Below, piece after piece: positions 29,810 to 38,800 of a stretch of DNA of 64,000 bases; the stretch's first letter is position 1, and each line of letters begins with the position of its first letter. Source of the stretch: an uncultured Porphyromonadaceae bacterium (GTDB lineage Bacteria > Bacteroidota > Bacteroidia > Bacteroidales > Paludibacteraceae); the NCBI GenBank assembly GCA_949285425.1, contig CASEAJ010000047.1, positions 52,328 to 116,327 on the forward strand, given 5' to 3'. The notes beneath the pieces are model-generated. The model was not told the origin of the DNA. It searched no databases and worked only from the letters and a program-made list of their open reading frames with translations. The position numbers were made by a program, and so were the translations under genes.

Positions 29810-30316
29810 TTAATCTTCAAAAATGCTTTTTTCTTTTTTTACGAATGCGGCCGTAACCAGTCCGACGAAACAGCCGGCCATCATGTTTATCCAGATGTAC
29901 TGCAGGGAGAAAGCTGCCGGTTTGAGCATGGTGCTCAGGCTTTCTTCAACCGCACTGTCAGTGGCGAGTCCCATTTTTTCCAACAGCAGCATGCTTTGGT
30001 TGTACAGTTCTTCCAAATAACCCGGATTAATGAACTGGAAGTAAACGAACTTGACCAGCGAAGAAATGAGTGCGGCGTAGAAAAAGGAAAGGAGAATGAA
30101 AAGAAAAACCTTCCCGTAAGAAATATATCCTCCACATTCCCGGTCTCTGAACTGAACAGCCAGTCGGTATGTGACACTGACAATGGCAGCAATGACCAGG
30201 TAGGTGAGTATGCCGGTCACTGTGTTGGCAGGAACCGAAAGCAGAAAGTTGATGGAGAACAATACCCCTAATATGAGTCCGCTTTTCATGGCGGACTTTA
30301 CAATGTTGTTTTGCAT
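29810..30316 (-). CDS. DUF4199 membrane protein
   Basis: 168 residues with four membrane helices (about 12-28, 33-50, 70-95, 140-160). The pattern SGLILGVLFSINFLLS, GGYISYGKVFLFILLSFFYA, FVYFQFINPGYLEELYNQ and IWINMMAGCFVGLVTAAFVK is typical of the DUF4199 family, commonly found next to this GT2 in Bacteroidetes. Probably a partner or flippase-like helper, by association only. Own promoter about 30 bases upstream. Confidence 0.87.
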   Translation of the reverse strand: MQNNIVKSAMKSGLILGVLFSINFLLSVPANTVTGILTYLVIAAIVSVTYRLAVQFRDRECGGYISYGKVFLFILLSFFYAALISSLVKFVYFQFINPGYLEELYNQSMLLLEKMGLATDSAVEESLSTMLKPAAFSLQYIWINMMAGCFVGLVTAAFVKKEKSIFED

Positions 30317-30348
30317 AAATAAGAATGTTACGTATAACTAACTGCACA

Positions 30349-30356
30349 CAAAAGTA
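30349..30356 (-). promoter_or_regulatory. -7 box TACTTTTG for DUF4199-GT2-DUF2851-lipoprotein run
   Basis: TAnnTTTG on the minus strand, 33 bases before the DUF4199 start; the whole four-gene run downstream has gaps of 5, 46 or 7 bases or fewer between most genes, fitting one operon. Confidence 0.5.
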
Positions 30357-30411
30357 CAAAAAAACATGCAACAGAGAAATGTTCGGGGAATATCTGTATC
30401 GGGAAAGTGTT

Positions 30412-31146
30412 TTAAACAAGGTTTTTTATGAATTTTTCAGCTTCGTCCAGCACATTCAGTTTACCTACATCCAGCATGCGGTAGTGAGGAGGCACATAAC
30501 TGTTTATGCGTTGTGTGCCGACAAGTGACAGATAGAAGTCCATGATGGGAAACTTGTCTTCGCATGCGTTCATCAGTTCGAACACTTGTGGCGAAAGAAC
30601 CTGTATGCCCGAAAAGGCCAGTTTGATCCAACAGTTCGTGTCAATTGTACCGGCCGGTTTGGTTTCGCCGGTTTTTTCGTTGATCCAGCCTTTCAGTTGT
30701 CCATCGGCGTCAAACAACAGATAGCGGAATGTATCCCTGCGGCTGACGACCAGTGTGGCAAGCGGGTTGTGCTGCATGTGTGTTCTGTATAAATCCTGCA
30801 GGTCTACATTGGAAAGAATGTCGACGTTGTGCACCAGAAAAGGGGTATGGTCATCGAAAAAAGGAGCGGCTTTACGAATGCCTCCTCCGGTGTCCAACAG
30901 TCTGTCACGTTCATCCGAAACCTCGATATGTATGTTGAAGTGGTTTTTCTTTTTCAGAAAGTCGATAATCATATCGGGAAAGTGGTGCACGTTTACGATG
31001 ATTTCGTTGAAGCCGGCCGCTTTCAGCTTCAGAATGACGTGTTCCAGCAAGGGTTTCCCGCCTACGGGAACCAATGCTTTCGGCATGTTGTCGGTCAGCG
31101 GTTTTAAGCGTGTGCCTAAGCCGGCTGCAAATATCATTGCTTTCAT
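30412..31146 (-). CDS. Sugar-phosphate nucleotidyltransferase, MurU-like
   Basis: 244 residues, a single NTP-transferase domain: MKAMIFAAGLGTRLKPLTDN, MPKALVPVGGKPLLEHVI, LLDTGGGIRKAAPFF, LVHNVDILSNVDL with the metal-binding Asp, and the C-terminal MLDVGKLNVLDEAEKF. Short length without a hexapeptide tail and the preceding kinase gene point to MurNAc-1-phosphate uridylyltransferase (MurU) of the anabolic recycling route, rather than a mannose enzyme. Lies downstream of the kinase-RapZ fusion with 250 bases between, containing two inverted-repeat elements. Confidence 0.8.
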   Translation of the reverse strand: MKAMIFAAGLGTRLKPLTDNMPKALVPVGGKPLLEHVILKLKAAGFNEIIVNVHHFPDMIIDFLKKKNHFNIHIEVSDERDRLLDTGGGIRKAAPFFDDHTPFLVHNVDILSNVDLQDLYRTHMQHNPLATLVVSRRDTFRYLLFDADGQLKGWINEKTGETKPAGTIDTNCWIKLAFSGIQVLSPQVFELMNACEDKFPIMDFYLSLVGTQRINSYVPPHYRMLDVGKLNVLDEAEKFIKNLV

Positions 31147-31164
31147 ACGTTGCTGTTTTAAGGT

Positions 31165-31202
31165 GGGTTCTATAAATCGTCAATAAAGCAATTTATAGAA
31201 CC
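31165..31202. repeat. Inverted repeat before murU-like gene
   Basis: GGTTCTATAAAT and ATTTATAGAACC, perfect 12-bp arms, 14-base loop. A diverged relative with a longer loop lies at 48979-49047. Confidence 0.75.
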
Positions 31203-31263
31203 TGCAATATATAAAATTGTCATGAGAATGTATCAAAATGCACTCTTTTCCATATTTCGGTAA

Positions 31264-31382
31264 GGTGCATCAGAATGGGTGAGATGCAAGGCATTGAGGC
31301 TGAGGCTAGGGGAGCGTACTTCTGTACGTGACCGAAGCCGAATGCCGATAACAACGCTGCAGATTGCCCATTATGATACACC
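31264..31382. repeat. 119-bp imperfect inverted-repeat element
   Basis: Starts GGTGCATCAGAATGGG and ends CCCATTATGATACACC; inside, GGGAGCGTACTTCTGTACGT forms a hairpin. Non-coding, folds as one long interrupted stem. Looks like an interspersed repeat of this lineage, single copy in the window. Confidence 0.65.
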
Positions 31383-31396
31383 GTCTTTGTCTCTCT

Positions 31397-32869
31397 TTAA
31401 ACCGATGTTGTTTTTGAAGGAACGAACCTTTGTTCTTTGTTTTGTTCCCGGTGAATCAGATGCACTTCTACATCGTGTTGCCGGAACAGGTGTTCCGCCG
31501 TTTTTTGTGCGGAATAAACCGACCTGTGTTGGCCTCCGGTGCAGCCGAAGCAGACCATCAGGCTGGTGAACCCTCTTTCCTTGTAACGTTTTACGGCAGC
31601 ATCGACCAGCGACCAGGCATGTTTGAGGAACTGTTTTATTTCTCCATCTTCTTCCAGAAACTCAATGACCGGCAGGTCTTGTCCTGTGAGGCTCTTGTAG
31701 CGTTCATATTTTCCCGGATTGTGTATGGCGCGGCAGTCAAAAACAAAGCCGCCACCGTTGCCCGATTCGTCGTTGGGGATGCCTTTCTTGTAGGAAAAGC
31801 TGCAGACGGTCACGGTCAGACCTTGGGCCGCCGCAGGGTTTGGGCATGGGTTCGGACCGGTGGTTTGAAATTGTTTCAATCCGATCATTTGTTTGAGTAG
31901 GGTTGTCAGATACGGATACTCGACAAAATCATCGGCCAGCAATTCCCGAAGGTTCTCAAGTGCAAAGGGTATGCTTTGCAGGAAATGTGCTTTTTTTTCA
32001 AAATAGCCCCTGAAGCCATAAGCGCCCAATACCTGGAGGGTGCGGAACAGCACGAAGTGACGCAACTGACGGCCGAATTCTTCGTCGTTGACGGGCATGA
32101 AACGGTTTAACGAACGCAGGTAGGTATACAGCAGCTCTTTACGAAGCGTTTGGGGGTAGCGGGCTTTGGCCTGCCACAGAAATGATGCCACATCGTAATG
32201 TACAGGACCTTTGCGTCCGCCCTGGAAATCGATGAAACAGGGCTTTCCGTCTTTTATCATGATGTTCCGGCTTTGAAAGTCGCGGTACATGAACGTGTCG
32301 CTTTCCGATTGAAGCAATGTGCCAGAAAGTCTGTTGAAGTCATCTTCGAGCCGGTCTTCTTGAAACTCGATGCCGGTTGCCTTCAGAAAGCAGTATTTGA
32401 AATAGTTCAGGTCCCACATTACCGAACGGCGGTTAAATGCCGGTTGCGGATAACATACGGAAAAATCCAGGTCTTTGGCTCCCAATACCTGTATTTCGGG
32501 CAGTTTTTGCATGACTTCGTGCAGCATGTCCGTTTCCTGTTTATTGAAAGTGCCTGTTTCCCTTCCGTGGGAAATGAAGTCGAAAAGCAAGGTGTCTCCC
32601 AAATCTTCCTGCAGGTAAAAAAGCCCGTCGCAACTTTCCTCAAAAACTTGTGGAACGGGAAGTCCTGCCTGTTTGAAATGCTTTGACAGGACGATGAACG
32701 CACGGTTTTCTTCTATGCTTGTACCTTCAACACCGATGAACGACCGGTCTGGCCCTGTCAAACGGAAGTATTTGCGGTTGGAGCCCGCAGCCGACAATGC
32801 CTTTACATAAAGCGGTGGTTCGCCTGTGAGTCGGATGAATAAAGTTTCCAGTTCGTTGTCTTTTGACAT
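31397..32869 (-). CDS. Sugar kinase (AmgK-like) fused to RapZ C-terminal domain
   Basis: 490 residues from ATG 32867-32869. An upstream in-frame ATG at 32935 is rejected because the TATCTTTG promoter lies between the two. Residues about 1-330: aminoglycoside-phosphotransferase-fold kinase with YRDFQSRNIMI (catalytic Asp/Asn) and IDFQGGRKGP. Residues about 347-490: RapZ C-domain with TVCSFSYKKGIPND, FVFDCRAIHNPGKY and GCTGGQHRSVYSA. AmgK phosphorylates MurNAc/GlcNAc; RapZ-C in enterobacteria senses GlcN-6-P. Next to a MurU-like gene this suggests a MurNAc recycling module with a built-in aminosugar sensor. The nucleotide-binding His of the Brenner motif is Tyr here. Confidence 0.85.
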   Translation of the reverse strand: MSKDNELETLFIRLTGEPPLYVKALSAAGSNRKYFRLTGPDRSFIGVEGTSIEENRAFIVLSKHFKQAGLPVPQVFEESCDGLFYLQEDLGDTLLFDFISHGRETGTFNKQETDMLHEVMQKLPEIQVLGAKDLDFSVCYPQPAFNRRSVMWDLNYFKYCFLKATGIEFQEDRLEDDFNRLSGTLLQSESDTFMYRDFQSRNIMIKDGKPCFIDFQGGRKGPVHYDVASFLWQAKARYPQTLRKELLYTYLRSLNRFMPVNDEEFGRQLRHFVLFRTLQVLGAYGFRGYFEKKAHFLQSIPFALENLRELLADDFVEYPYLTTLLKQMIGLKQFQTTGPNPCPNPAAAQGLTVTVCSFSYKKGIPNDESGNGGGFVFDCRAIHNPGKYERYKSLTGQDLPVIEFLEEDGEIKQFLKHAWSLVDAAVKRYKERGFTSLMVCFGCTGGQHRSVYSAQKTAEHLFRQHDVEVHLIHREQNKEQRFVPSKTTSV

Positions 32870-32901
32870 ATTTCCGAAGTATATATATGTTGTTCGCCGT
32901 G

Positions 32902-32909
32902 CAAAGATA
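32902..32909 (-). promoter_or_regulatory. -7 box TATCTTTG for kinase-RapZ gene
   Basis: Perfect TAnnTTTG; -33-like TTTG at 32933-32936 (spacing 23). Position fixes the start at 32869. Confidence 0.6.
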
Positions 32910-33048
32910 GCGAAAGGTGAGTGCAATGGCAACAAACTTGTTTGATTGGCTTGTCCGAACCGTTTACTCCCGTTTTATTTTGTTTGTGAATCAATCTTTA
33001 CTTTTCATTCATTGGCAAAAGCCGGCCGAAAGAAAACATGCACTAATA

Positions 33049-33064
33049 AATCTTTCGACCAGCT
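33049..33064. repeat. Single end of element S
   Basis: AATCTTTCGACCAGCT, identical to the right end of the 156-bp element at 33757-33912, here abutting repeat R1. Marks the left border of the Rhs island. Confidence 0.7.
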
Positions 33065-33068
33065 ATGA

Positions 33069-33174
33069 TTTGTAATCCGCCAACAAGGTATATGTTTTTC
33101 AACAACCACCAGTCATCAGTTTGCAAATCCTTATAATAAATTAGCGGACGGATTGTAAATCTGCTGCGACCGAG
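33069..33174. repeat. Island repeat R, copy R1 (partial)
   Basis: Starts at TTTGTAATCCGCC and ends GCGACCG; same order of GGATTTGCAATCC-like palindromes as the full copies R3 and R5. Lies just past immunity gene A, at the outer end of the cassette array. Confidence 0.85.
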
Positions 33175-33606
33175 CTAGTCCCAAAATACAGCATAAGCTA
33201 TGACTGTTATCGCAAATAATGCTACAGATATTATTGCATAAGGAAATGCTATATTCATTTTTTCCCCTTCATATTGAGAAATTATTTTTTTGTATTTATC
33301 TTTATGAAATATCAAGAAATAGTTTAATATTATGAATGGACTTGCAAATTCTATCATGTATATTAAAGCTTTGTCTAATAAATCACCAGGAAAGAAGTCT
33401 ATTTTTAATACTGGTATTGTCAGTATATCTAAATACTTTAGCCATATTACAATAACACATAAATTTAATGAATTCAAAAATGTATTTAAATTGAACACCC
33501 GGATTTTCCAATCTTTCATTTGGGGGTTGTAATGTTTTATTCTAATAATGGAATCAGCCCACCAAGCATAATATAGATTTTTCATAACAACATTTAATAA
33601 AACCAT
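33175..33606 (-). CDS. Candidate immunity protein A (membrane)
   Basis: Up to 143 residues (ATG 33606; a second start, MKNLYYAWW, at 33585 avoids overlapping the tip fragment). Four predicted membrane helices (about 35-55, 65-80, 90-110, 120-142) with the segment FIILNYFLIFHKDKYKKIIS between the third and fourth. AT-rich codons, unlike neighbours outside the island. The start overlaps the end of an orphan toxin-tip frame by 13 bases, the usual coupling of toxin and immunity genes. No database family recognised; the layout is shared with immunity candidates C and D. Confidence 0.7.
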   Translation of the reverse strand: MVLLNVVMKNLYYAWWADSIIRIKHYNPQMKDWKIRVFNLNTFLNSLNLCVIVIWLKYLDILTIPVLKIDFFPGDLLDKALIYMIEFASPFIILNYFLIFHKDKYKKIISQYEGEKMNIAFPYAIISVALFAITVIAYAVFWD

Positions 33607-33731
33607 TTTGTATCATCCGTACCATACCAATGACTCGGACCATAATTATAACCTAAATAAGAGAATATATCCCAAGTAGTTCTCTCTATCCCATACAAAG
33701 CGACAAATTCGCCAATAATTGGAATCTGTAC
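33594..33731 (-). pseudogene. Orphan Rhs toxin tip A (fragment)
   Basis: Open frame of about 45 codons without a start codon, beginning right at repeat R2 and ending ...DDTKWFY-stop. It reads VQIPIIGEFVALYGIERT, then TWDIFSYLGYNYGPSHWYG, resembling in pattern the last residues of the intact toxin (GWGAPLSLVYFGGKFLYET, then ISGEYLFNKPY). It is followed directly by immunity gene A. I infer a cut-off toxin C-terminus left as a silent cassette. Confidence 0.65.
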
Positions 33732-33943
33732 CCCGTCAAGCCGGATTTGCAATTACAGCTGGTCGAAAGATTTTCAATCATTAAATTCTTTAAGAAAACA
33801 CATCACTTGTGCCCTTTGTTTTGCTGAAAAATCAACTTTGAAAGGCTGTCTAATGCAAAAAATCCTTTCGTTTTTATTACAAATGCAAACAAAAAGAATC
33901 TTTCGACCAGCTATGATTACCAATCCGCCATGACCGGGAGATG
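33731..33943. repeat. Island repeat R, copy R2 (interrupted)
   Basis: Left part GTCAAGCCGGATTTGCAAT (33734 on) and right part CAATCCGCCATGACCGGG (to about 33938) are separated by element S. Middle of R is missing. Confidence 0.75.
33757..33912. mobile_element. Element S, 156 bp with 16-bp terminal inverted repeats
   Basis: AGCTGGTCGAAAGATT at the left and AATCTTTCGACCAGCT at the right, perfect. Internal DNA AT-rich and non-coding. Nested in repeat R2; a lone end is at 33049. Confidence 0.75.
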
Positions 33944-33958
33944 GTACATGATACTACT

Positions 33959-34294
33959 TCATTGTATATCTTTACCTATTGTACTTTCAGCCAAACGTCC
34001 TGTTTTAATGCCATTAATTAAATCTCTTACAATAAAGACTTTTTTTACTTTAGGTTTTTTAAAACCCAAAAAGACTAAAAGATCACAACCTTCTGATTGA
34101 AAATAATCATATAGGAAAAAATTAGAAATGTCAACATCGAATTTTTTTTTATAATCAACAAAAAAATCCCATGCTTCGTCTCCCGTAATACCTAAGTCTT
34201 CTTCAAGTCTAGTATTTTCATCTATTACTTCAAAGCCATATTTGTCTTTTATAAAAGCAACGACTTCTTCCAATAATCTTTTATCTGTTTTCAT
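33959..34294 (-). CDS. Candidate immunity protein B (DUF1493-like)
   Basis: 111 residues from ATG 34294 (MKTDKRLLEEVVAFIKDKYG); a longer form from 34321 or TTG 34333 would overlap the tip frame. The segment ENTRLEEDLGITGDEAWDFF and then FVDYKKKFDVDISNF is characteristic of DUF1493, a small acidic acyl-carrier-like family that recurs next to toxins. Soluble, unlike the other immunity candidates. AT-rich. Directly downstream of orphan tip B. Confidence 0.7.
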   Translation of the reverse strand: MKTDKRLLEEVVAFIKDKYGFEVIDENTRLEEDLGITGDEAWDFFVDYKKKFDVDISNFFLYDYFQSEGCDLLVFLGFKKPKVKKVFIVRDLINGIKTGRLAESTIGKDIQ

Positions 34295-34314
34295 TTTTTT
34301 AGTATTCAAATTTA

Positions 34315-34566
34315 TTACCATACCATACCCCAAGAACCTACAACTTGATATTGTCCTGTAGTTGGATTATAGACATTTTCTAATGGTTGTTTGTTGTTAA
34401 TAATATTAGATTGAATCTGTGTCATATTGGGTTTTGCAACCCCAGTATATAAAGCATCTATAGAAGTAATAGTCCAACCTAATCCAGGTATTGTTCTTCC
34501 TATAAGTCTGCCTAAATTAGTGGTACTTTTCCCTGTCAACACTTTAGAAAAATACGCCCCCGTCAA
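34315..34566 (-). pseudogene. Orphan Rhs toxin tip B (fragment)
   Basis: About 83 codons with only a TTG at the R3 border as possible start. Reads GAYFSKVLTGKSTTNLGRLI, GRTIPGLGWTITSIDALYTG, then a polar tail ending VVGSWGMVW. Glycine-rich helix plus short tail is the layout of the intact toxin's last ~75 residues. No Rhs core precedes it. Inferred silent toxin tip. Confidence 0.65.
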
Positions 34567-34711
34567 GCCGGATTTGCAATCTGGCTTTTCCTTTTATCAG
34601 GATTTGCAATCCGCTTAACAAGTTATATGTTTTTTTGACAAACACCAGTCAACGGATTACAAATCCTTACAATAAATTAGCGGACGGATTGCAAATCCGC
34701 CGCGACCGGGG
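34558..34711. repeat. Island repeat R, copy R3 (full, ~152 bp)
   Basis: Runs from CGTCAAGCCGGATTTGCAAT to CCGCGACCGGGGG. Holds four GGATTTGCAATCC-type half or full palindromes. Tip B starts inside its left end. Confidence 0.9.
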
Positions 34712-34749
34712 GAAGTTGCATACTTCAACAATCATGCTATCACCAAATT

Positions 34750-35160
34750 TTACAAAAAAGAGGATGAAAATATAGATACCCCCAACAGTACGATTGTTAA
34801 CACGCAGTAAATGATAGTCTGTTTGTTTTTTCTACGGATGGTTTCCTTTGGATATTGTTTGAATTCCTCCCAGTATTTCTTTATTTTCTTTTTGTTCAGA
34901 AGATATATCAATCCCATAATTGCTGCTAAAGGGATTAAATCCACTACAAAAATATAGGCCCGGTCCGCAAAATAGTCATTAAAATGAGAAAAGAAAATGA
35001 CATCTGTTGTCTGTAGATCATTTATTGACAAGTAGAAAGCTATTATTGTTCCAAAATTGATTGTTATCAGTCCTAAAAAAACACACATCGCTTCCCAAAA
35101 ATCACCATAATAATTTTTCATTGAATATATAATATAGATATAGAATTTCAGTGGTTTCAT
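34750..35160 (-). CDS. Candidate immunity protein C (membrane)
   Basis: 136 residues with three membrane helices (about 22-45, 68-88, 115-134) and a basic loop LLNKKKIKKYWEEFKQYPKE. Its last ~88 residues are almost identical to the 137-residue protein at 43155-43568, while the first ~48 are only loosely similar. Follows orphan tip C. Inferred to protect against the toxin that carried tip C. Confidence 0.75.
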   Translation of the reverse strand: MKPLKFYIYIIYSMKNYYGDFWEAMCVFLGLITINFGTIIAFYLSINDLQTTDVIFFSHFNDYFADRAYIFVVDLIPLAAIMGLIYLLNKKKIKKYWEEFKQYPKETIRRKNKQTIIYCVLTIVLLGVSIFSSSFL

Positions 35161-35170
35161 AAAATTTATC

Positions 35171-35298
35171 TTAATACTTATTTGTTAAATAATCAATACC
35201 TGTATATAGAACACTTGCTCCTAAAAAATCGGATTCGTAGTCCTTATAAGCATGAATGCTACGTCTAAAGCAACTTTACCACCATTTATGAACATACT
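35171..35298 (-). pseudogene. Orphan Rhs toxin tip C (frameshifted fragment)
   Basis: From the end of R4: one frame gives FINGGKVALDVA, then after a shift near 35245 the next gives HAYKDYESDFLGASVLYTGI, DYLTNKY-stop, 10 bases before immunity gene C. Only a remnant; the frameshift makes it dead unless repaired by recombination. Confidence 0.55.
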
Positions 35299-35418
35299 CC
35301 CGTCAAGCTGGATTTGCAATCTGGCTTTTCCTTTTATCAGGATTTGTAATCCGCCAACAAGGAATATGTTTTTCAACAAATACCAGTCAACGGATTGCAA
35401 ATCCGCCGCGACCGGGGG
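35299..35418. repeat. Island repeat R, copy R4 (31-bp internal deletion)
   Basis: Same ends as R3 but lacks the segment between two GGATTGCAAATCC copies, as expected from recombination between them. Lies between immunity gene D and tip C. Confidence 0.85.
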
Positions 35419-35429
35419 GCATTCATTAC

Positions 35430-35870
35430 TTACAAGTCCCTTATCCAGTCCCTTATTCTACCTTCCAACGATTCTTTGCGCAAATGTTCCGGCAATGGTG
35501 GCTTTTCTGAATATACTTTTTGACGGTTTATGTTAGCGACGAATATTGTTAATGCAAAAGATAAAATCATGTAGGTAATAACCAAAAAATCTTTCTTCCT
35601 GCTTTTTTTGCAATTTAAAAAATGTTTGTCACGTATGAACAGAAAATAATTAATAATTGCAAATAAGAGCATGAAAGTTAAGTCAATGATAATATTGCTC
35701 GGAAATATGTCAAGTATTATAAATATTGTCTCTATGGCAAAAAAATTAAAGAATAAAAACAAAGTACTCACTGTAACTACCCCAAAAATAGCCTCTCCTT
35801 CGCTTTCCCCCCATCTTATTTTGTAATACCAATAGATACGGAACAAAAAATAATAATATGCTTTTTTCAT
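35430..35870 (-). CDS. Immunity candidate D for the intact Rhs protein
   Basis: 146 residues, four membrane helices (about 28-50, 52-75, 80-95, 98-118 region), segment FAIINYFLFIRDKHFLNCKK similar to immunity A's NYFLIFHKDKYKK. Starts 2 bases after the rhs stop, so translation is tightly coupled. As the product of the gene following the intact toxin it is the cognate immunity candidate; an inner-membrane antidote would fit a membrane-active toxin tip. Confidence 0.75.
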   Translation of the reverse strand: MKKAYYYFLFRIYWYYKIRWGESEGEAIFGVVTVSTLFLFFNFFAIETIFIILDIFPSNIIIDLTFMLLFAIINYFLFIRDKHFLNCKKSRKKDFLVITYMILSFALTIFVANINRQKVYSEKPPLPEHLRKESLEGRIRDWIRDL

Positions 35871-35872
35871 AT

Positions 35873-38800
35873 TTAATAAGGTTTGTTAAATAAATATTCA
35901 CCAGATATTGTTTCATATAAAAATTTACCACCAAAATAAACTAAACTTAATGGTGCTCCCCAGCCTGTCATTCCAATAGCACTAAAAGCAAGGTCGAAAC
36001 CGGCTTCGACACCAGAAATAGCTCCAATTCTTAATTGATATATGGTTACACCTGCTCCTAATATACCTGTTATATTCCCCGCAACCTTATACATTTTCGC
36101 CGCTTTCAAAGCCCCGGCTCTGCTGCCGGCCCATTGGTTTCCTCCCCAGTTTCTGCTGTAGTATTTTCCGTTTTTCCCCAACCAACGGTTCTTGTTTGCG
36201 GTGATATGTTCCAATCCGCTATAAGCATAGCCACCGAACCCCAGTACGGTATTTGTTCGGCCCAACCAGGCGTAGAAGTCACTGAAGTTGGCACCGTCAA
36301 AGCTTTCGGTGACCAGCGTAGTTCCTACTTCCCAGCCATGAGGTGATAGATAACGTCTTTGACGGGTTTCAAGATTATAATAGACTTTCCCCGATTCATA
36401 AAAATCATATGGATGCAATCCCCAAGCATTCCTTGAAGCATGATTTGTTCCAGCACCTCTACCACCGGAATAGCCAGGACCAGGTCCACCCCATCCGCAA
36501 CTGCCAAAGTTGCCTCCGGAAGCGGGACTTCCGCCTCCACTGCCCGAAGATATGTTACCCCGCAGATATATCAACTGGTCGTTTTGCATTAACCATTCAT
36601 ATACTTGGTTCCAGGTGGCCAGATTCCCCCATAAGTTGTCTATGTATAGCCCCGTGTCCCAATCGTAAGTGTATCTTTCCCCGCTCGGGTCTGTATATTT
36701 CAACGGGTTGTTCAGCGCGTAGGCATAGCGGTTGTAGCTTTGGGTGTGTTCGGGGTTCTGCACGTAGGGGTCGGGTGCGAGGAATCGTCCGGTGAGCGGG
36801 TCGTACAGTCGGGCGTTCATGTTGATGAGCCCGAACGACGGCATGTGCTCGTGCCCCGTGTAGCCGCGGTCGAACAGCACGCTCTGGTCGGTCAGCAGTT
36901 CGTGAGTCTTCGGGTCGCGCAGGTTGCCCCAGGCATCGTAGCTGTATGCGGCCACCGGCTGCCCGTCGGCATCGGTTATGGCGCATACGCTGCCCAGGTA
37001 GTCGCGGCAAATATAGTGAATTTTCCACGAACCGTCCTCCTCTTTTCGGTATACGGCCGGTGCCGAGTAGGCATCGCCGCCGAGGTAGAGCAGTTCCTCG
37101 CCGTGTGTGTCGAGTTCGTAGCGTCCGCCCAGGTAGTATTTTTCGGCCAGGTCGCCGCCATACAGGTGGGTGAGCGTCATTTTCACCCGTCTGCCGTCGG
37201 TGTCGTAGGTGAAACCGGCCAGGAACTGGCGGTGCGAGGATATGTTCTTCACCAGTCCGTTCGCTCCGGACGAAATGAAGAGTTCGTCCGGCACGGGCGT
37301 TTCGGCGTGGGCCGTCTCCAGTCCGGTCTGCCAGTACGGGTGTGCCGCGTCTTCATAGAGCAGCCGGTAGTCGCCGCCCCGCTCCGTGCTGTTGCCGTTG
37401 TCCGCATAGCTGAAGGTCAGGGTGCGGCCGTGTGCAGGCGTGTGGGAGGCCAGCCGGTTCAGCGGGTCGTAGGTGAAGTGGTCCGTGGCCTGCTGCACCA
37501 GGTCGGTGCGGCTCAGCAGGTTGCCGGTGGCGGCATCGAAGTCGTATGCCTGTCCGAAAATCATTTGGCTTGTCGTATCCCTCACCTCACGGCGGGTCGG
37601 CATGCCATAGTCGTCATATTCGTACGTGCGGGTCAAGTTGCCGGTCGTGACTTGGGTCGGTTGGCCCAGGTCGTTTTCAGCCTTCAGTTCCCAAATGGTT
37701 GTAGTGCTTATAGGGTCGTCTGTTGGCAGAATGATGTTCGCTGGTGATTTAGCCGGGCCTTTCAGGCTATCAGGCCATGTGGCAGGTGGTATTTCCCAGT
37801 CGACAGGCCAGCCGGCATCACCGACAATCACTGGAATTCTCAACGATCTGCTCATTTTTATTTGGGTAAGACAACCGTTTTGATGCATATATTTTTCCAT
37901 ACCTATTTCTTCTCCTTGTACAGAATAAGTGACAGCCGTCAATTGTCCGGTCGAAGCATCATAACTCATGCTTTTTTCCAGCCATTTGCCGTCCGGTGCG
38001 TTTTCCCGTTCCTTGATGGTCCGTCCTATGGCATCGTATGTGAATGAACGGCCCGTGCCGTTGTCCGACACGATGGAGTCGGGCTGTCCGTAGGCATTGT
38101 AATAATAGTCGGTGGACAGTTCGGAGGTGAATTTCCGCAGCGGACGGTCGAACTCATCATATTCAAATCCGGTGACGTTTCCATCGGCATCGGTCTGTGT
38201 CGTCACCCGTCCCGCTTCGTCATATTCATATTGCACCACGCCGGCGCTGGGGTCGGTTATCGAGGTCTGCCGTCCGTACTCATCGTAGGCGAACGTGGTC
38301 ACCGCCCCGTTGGCTTCGACGGAGGCCGGTTGTCCGTCGGGTCGGTAGGTGTAGCGTATGGTGCCGCCCCCGTCGGAGACTTCTGTCAGTTGGCCTGCCG
38401 CATTGTAGGTGCGGGTGGTGCTCATGCCCTCCGACGTGCTTGTCACCCGGTTGCCGCTGTAGCTCCAGGTGTCTTCCTTGCCCGAAGCGTAGGCTATGCG
38501 CGTGGGACGGTCGTAGATATCGTAGCTGTAGGTGTTCCAGCCGCCGGGTGTGTCGCCCTTGTAGGGCAGCGACACTTTCCATAGCCGTCCCCGGCTGTCA
38601 TACTGTTTGTCCTGTTTCAGCCACGAGTCGTCAAAGCGCAGTTCGGCGGTGCGCACCTCACGTCCCCAGGCATCGTAGTAGCAGACAGAGCAGGAGTTTA
38701 TGACCGAATCAACAATAAGAGTAATAATATCGCCGGCAGGAGACTTCAAATCGTGTGTGACAACACCGTAAGTCGTATTAAAAACCGCATACTGTGCTTC

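Noticed and set aside
32870..32935. Longer N-terminus of the kinase-RapZ protein
   Set aside because: A perfect TATCTTTG box lies between the two possible ATGs, so the upstream codon would not be transcribed.
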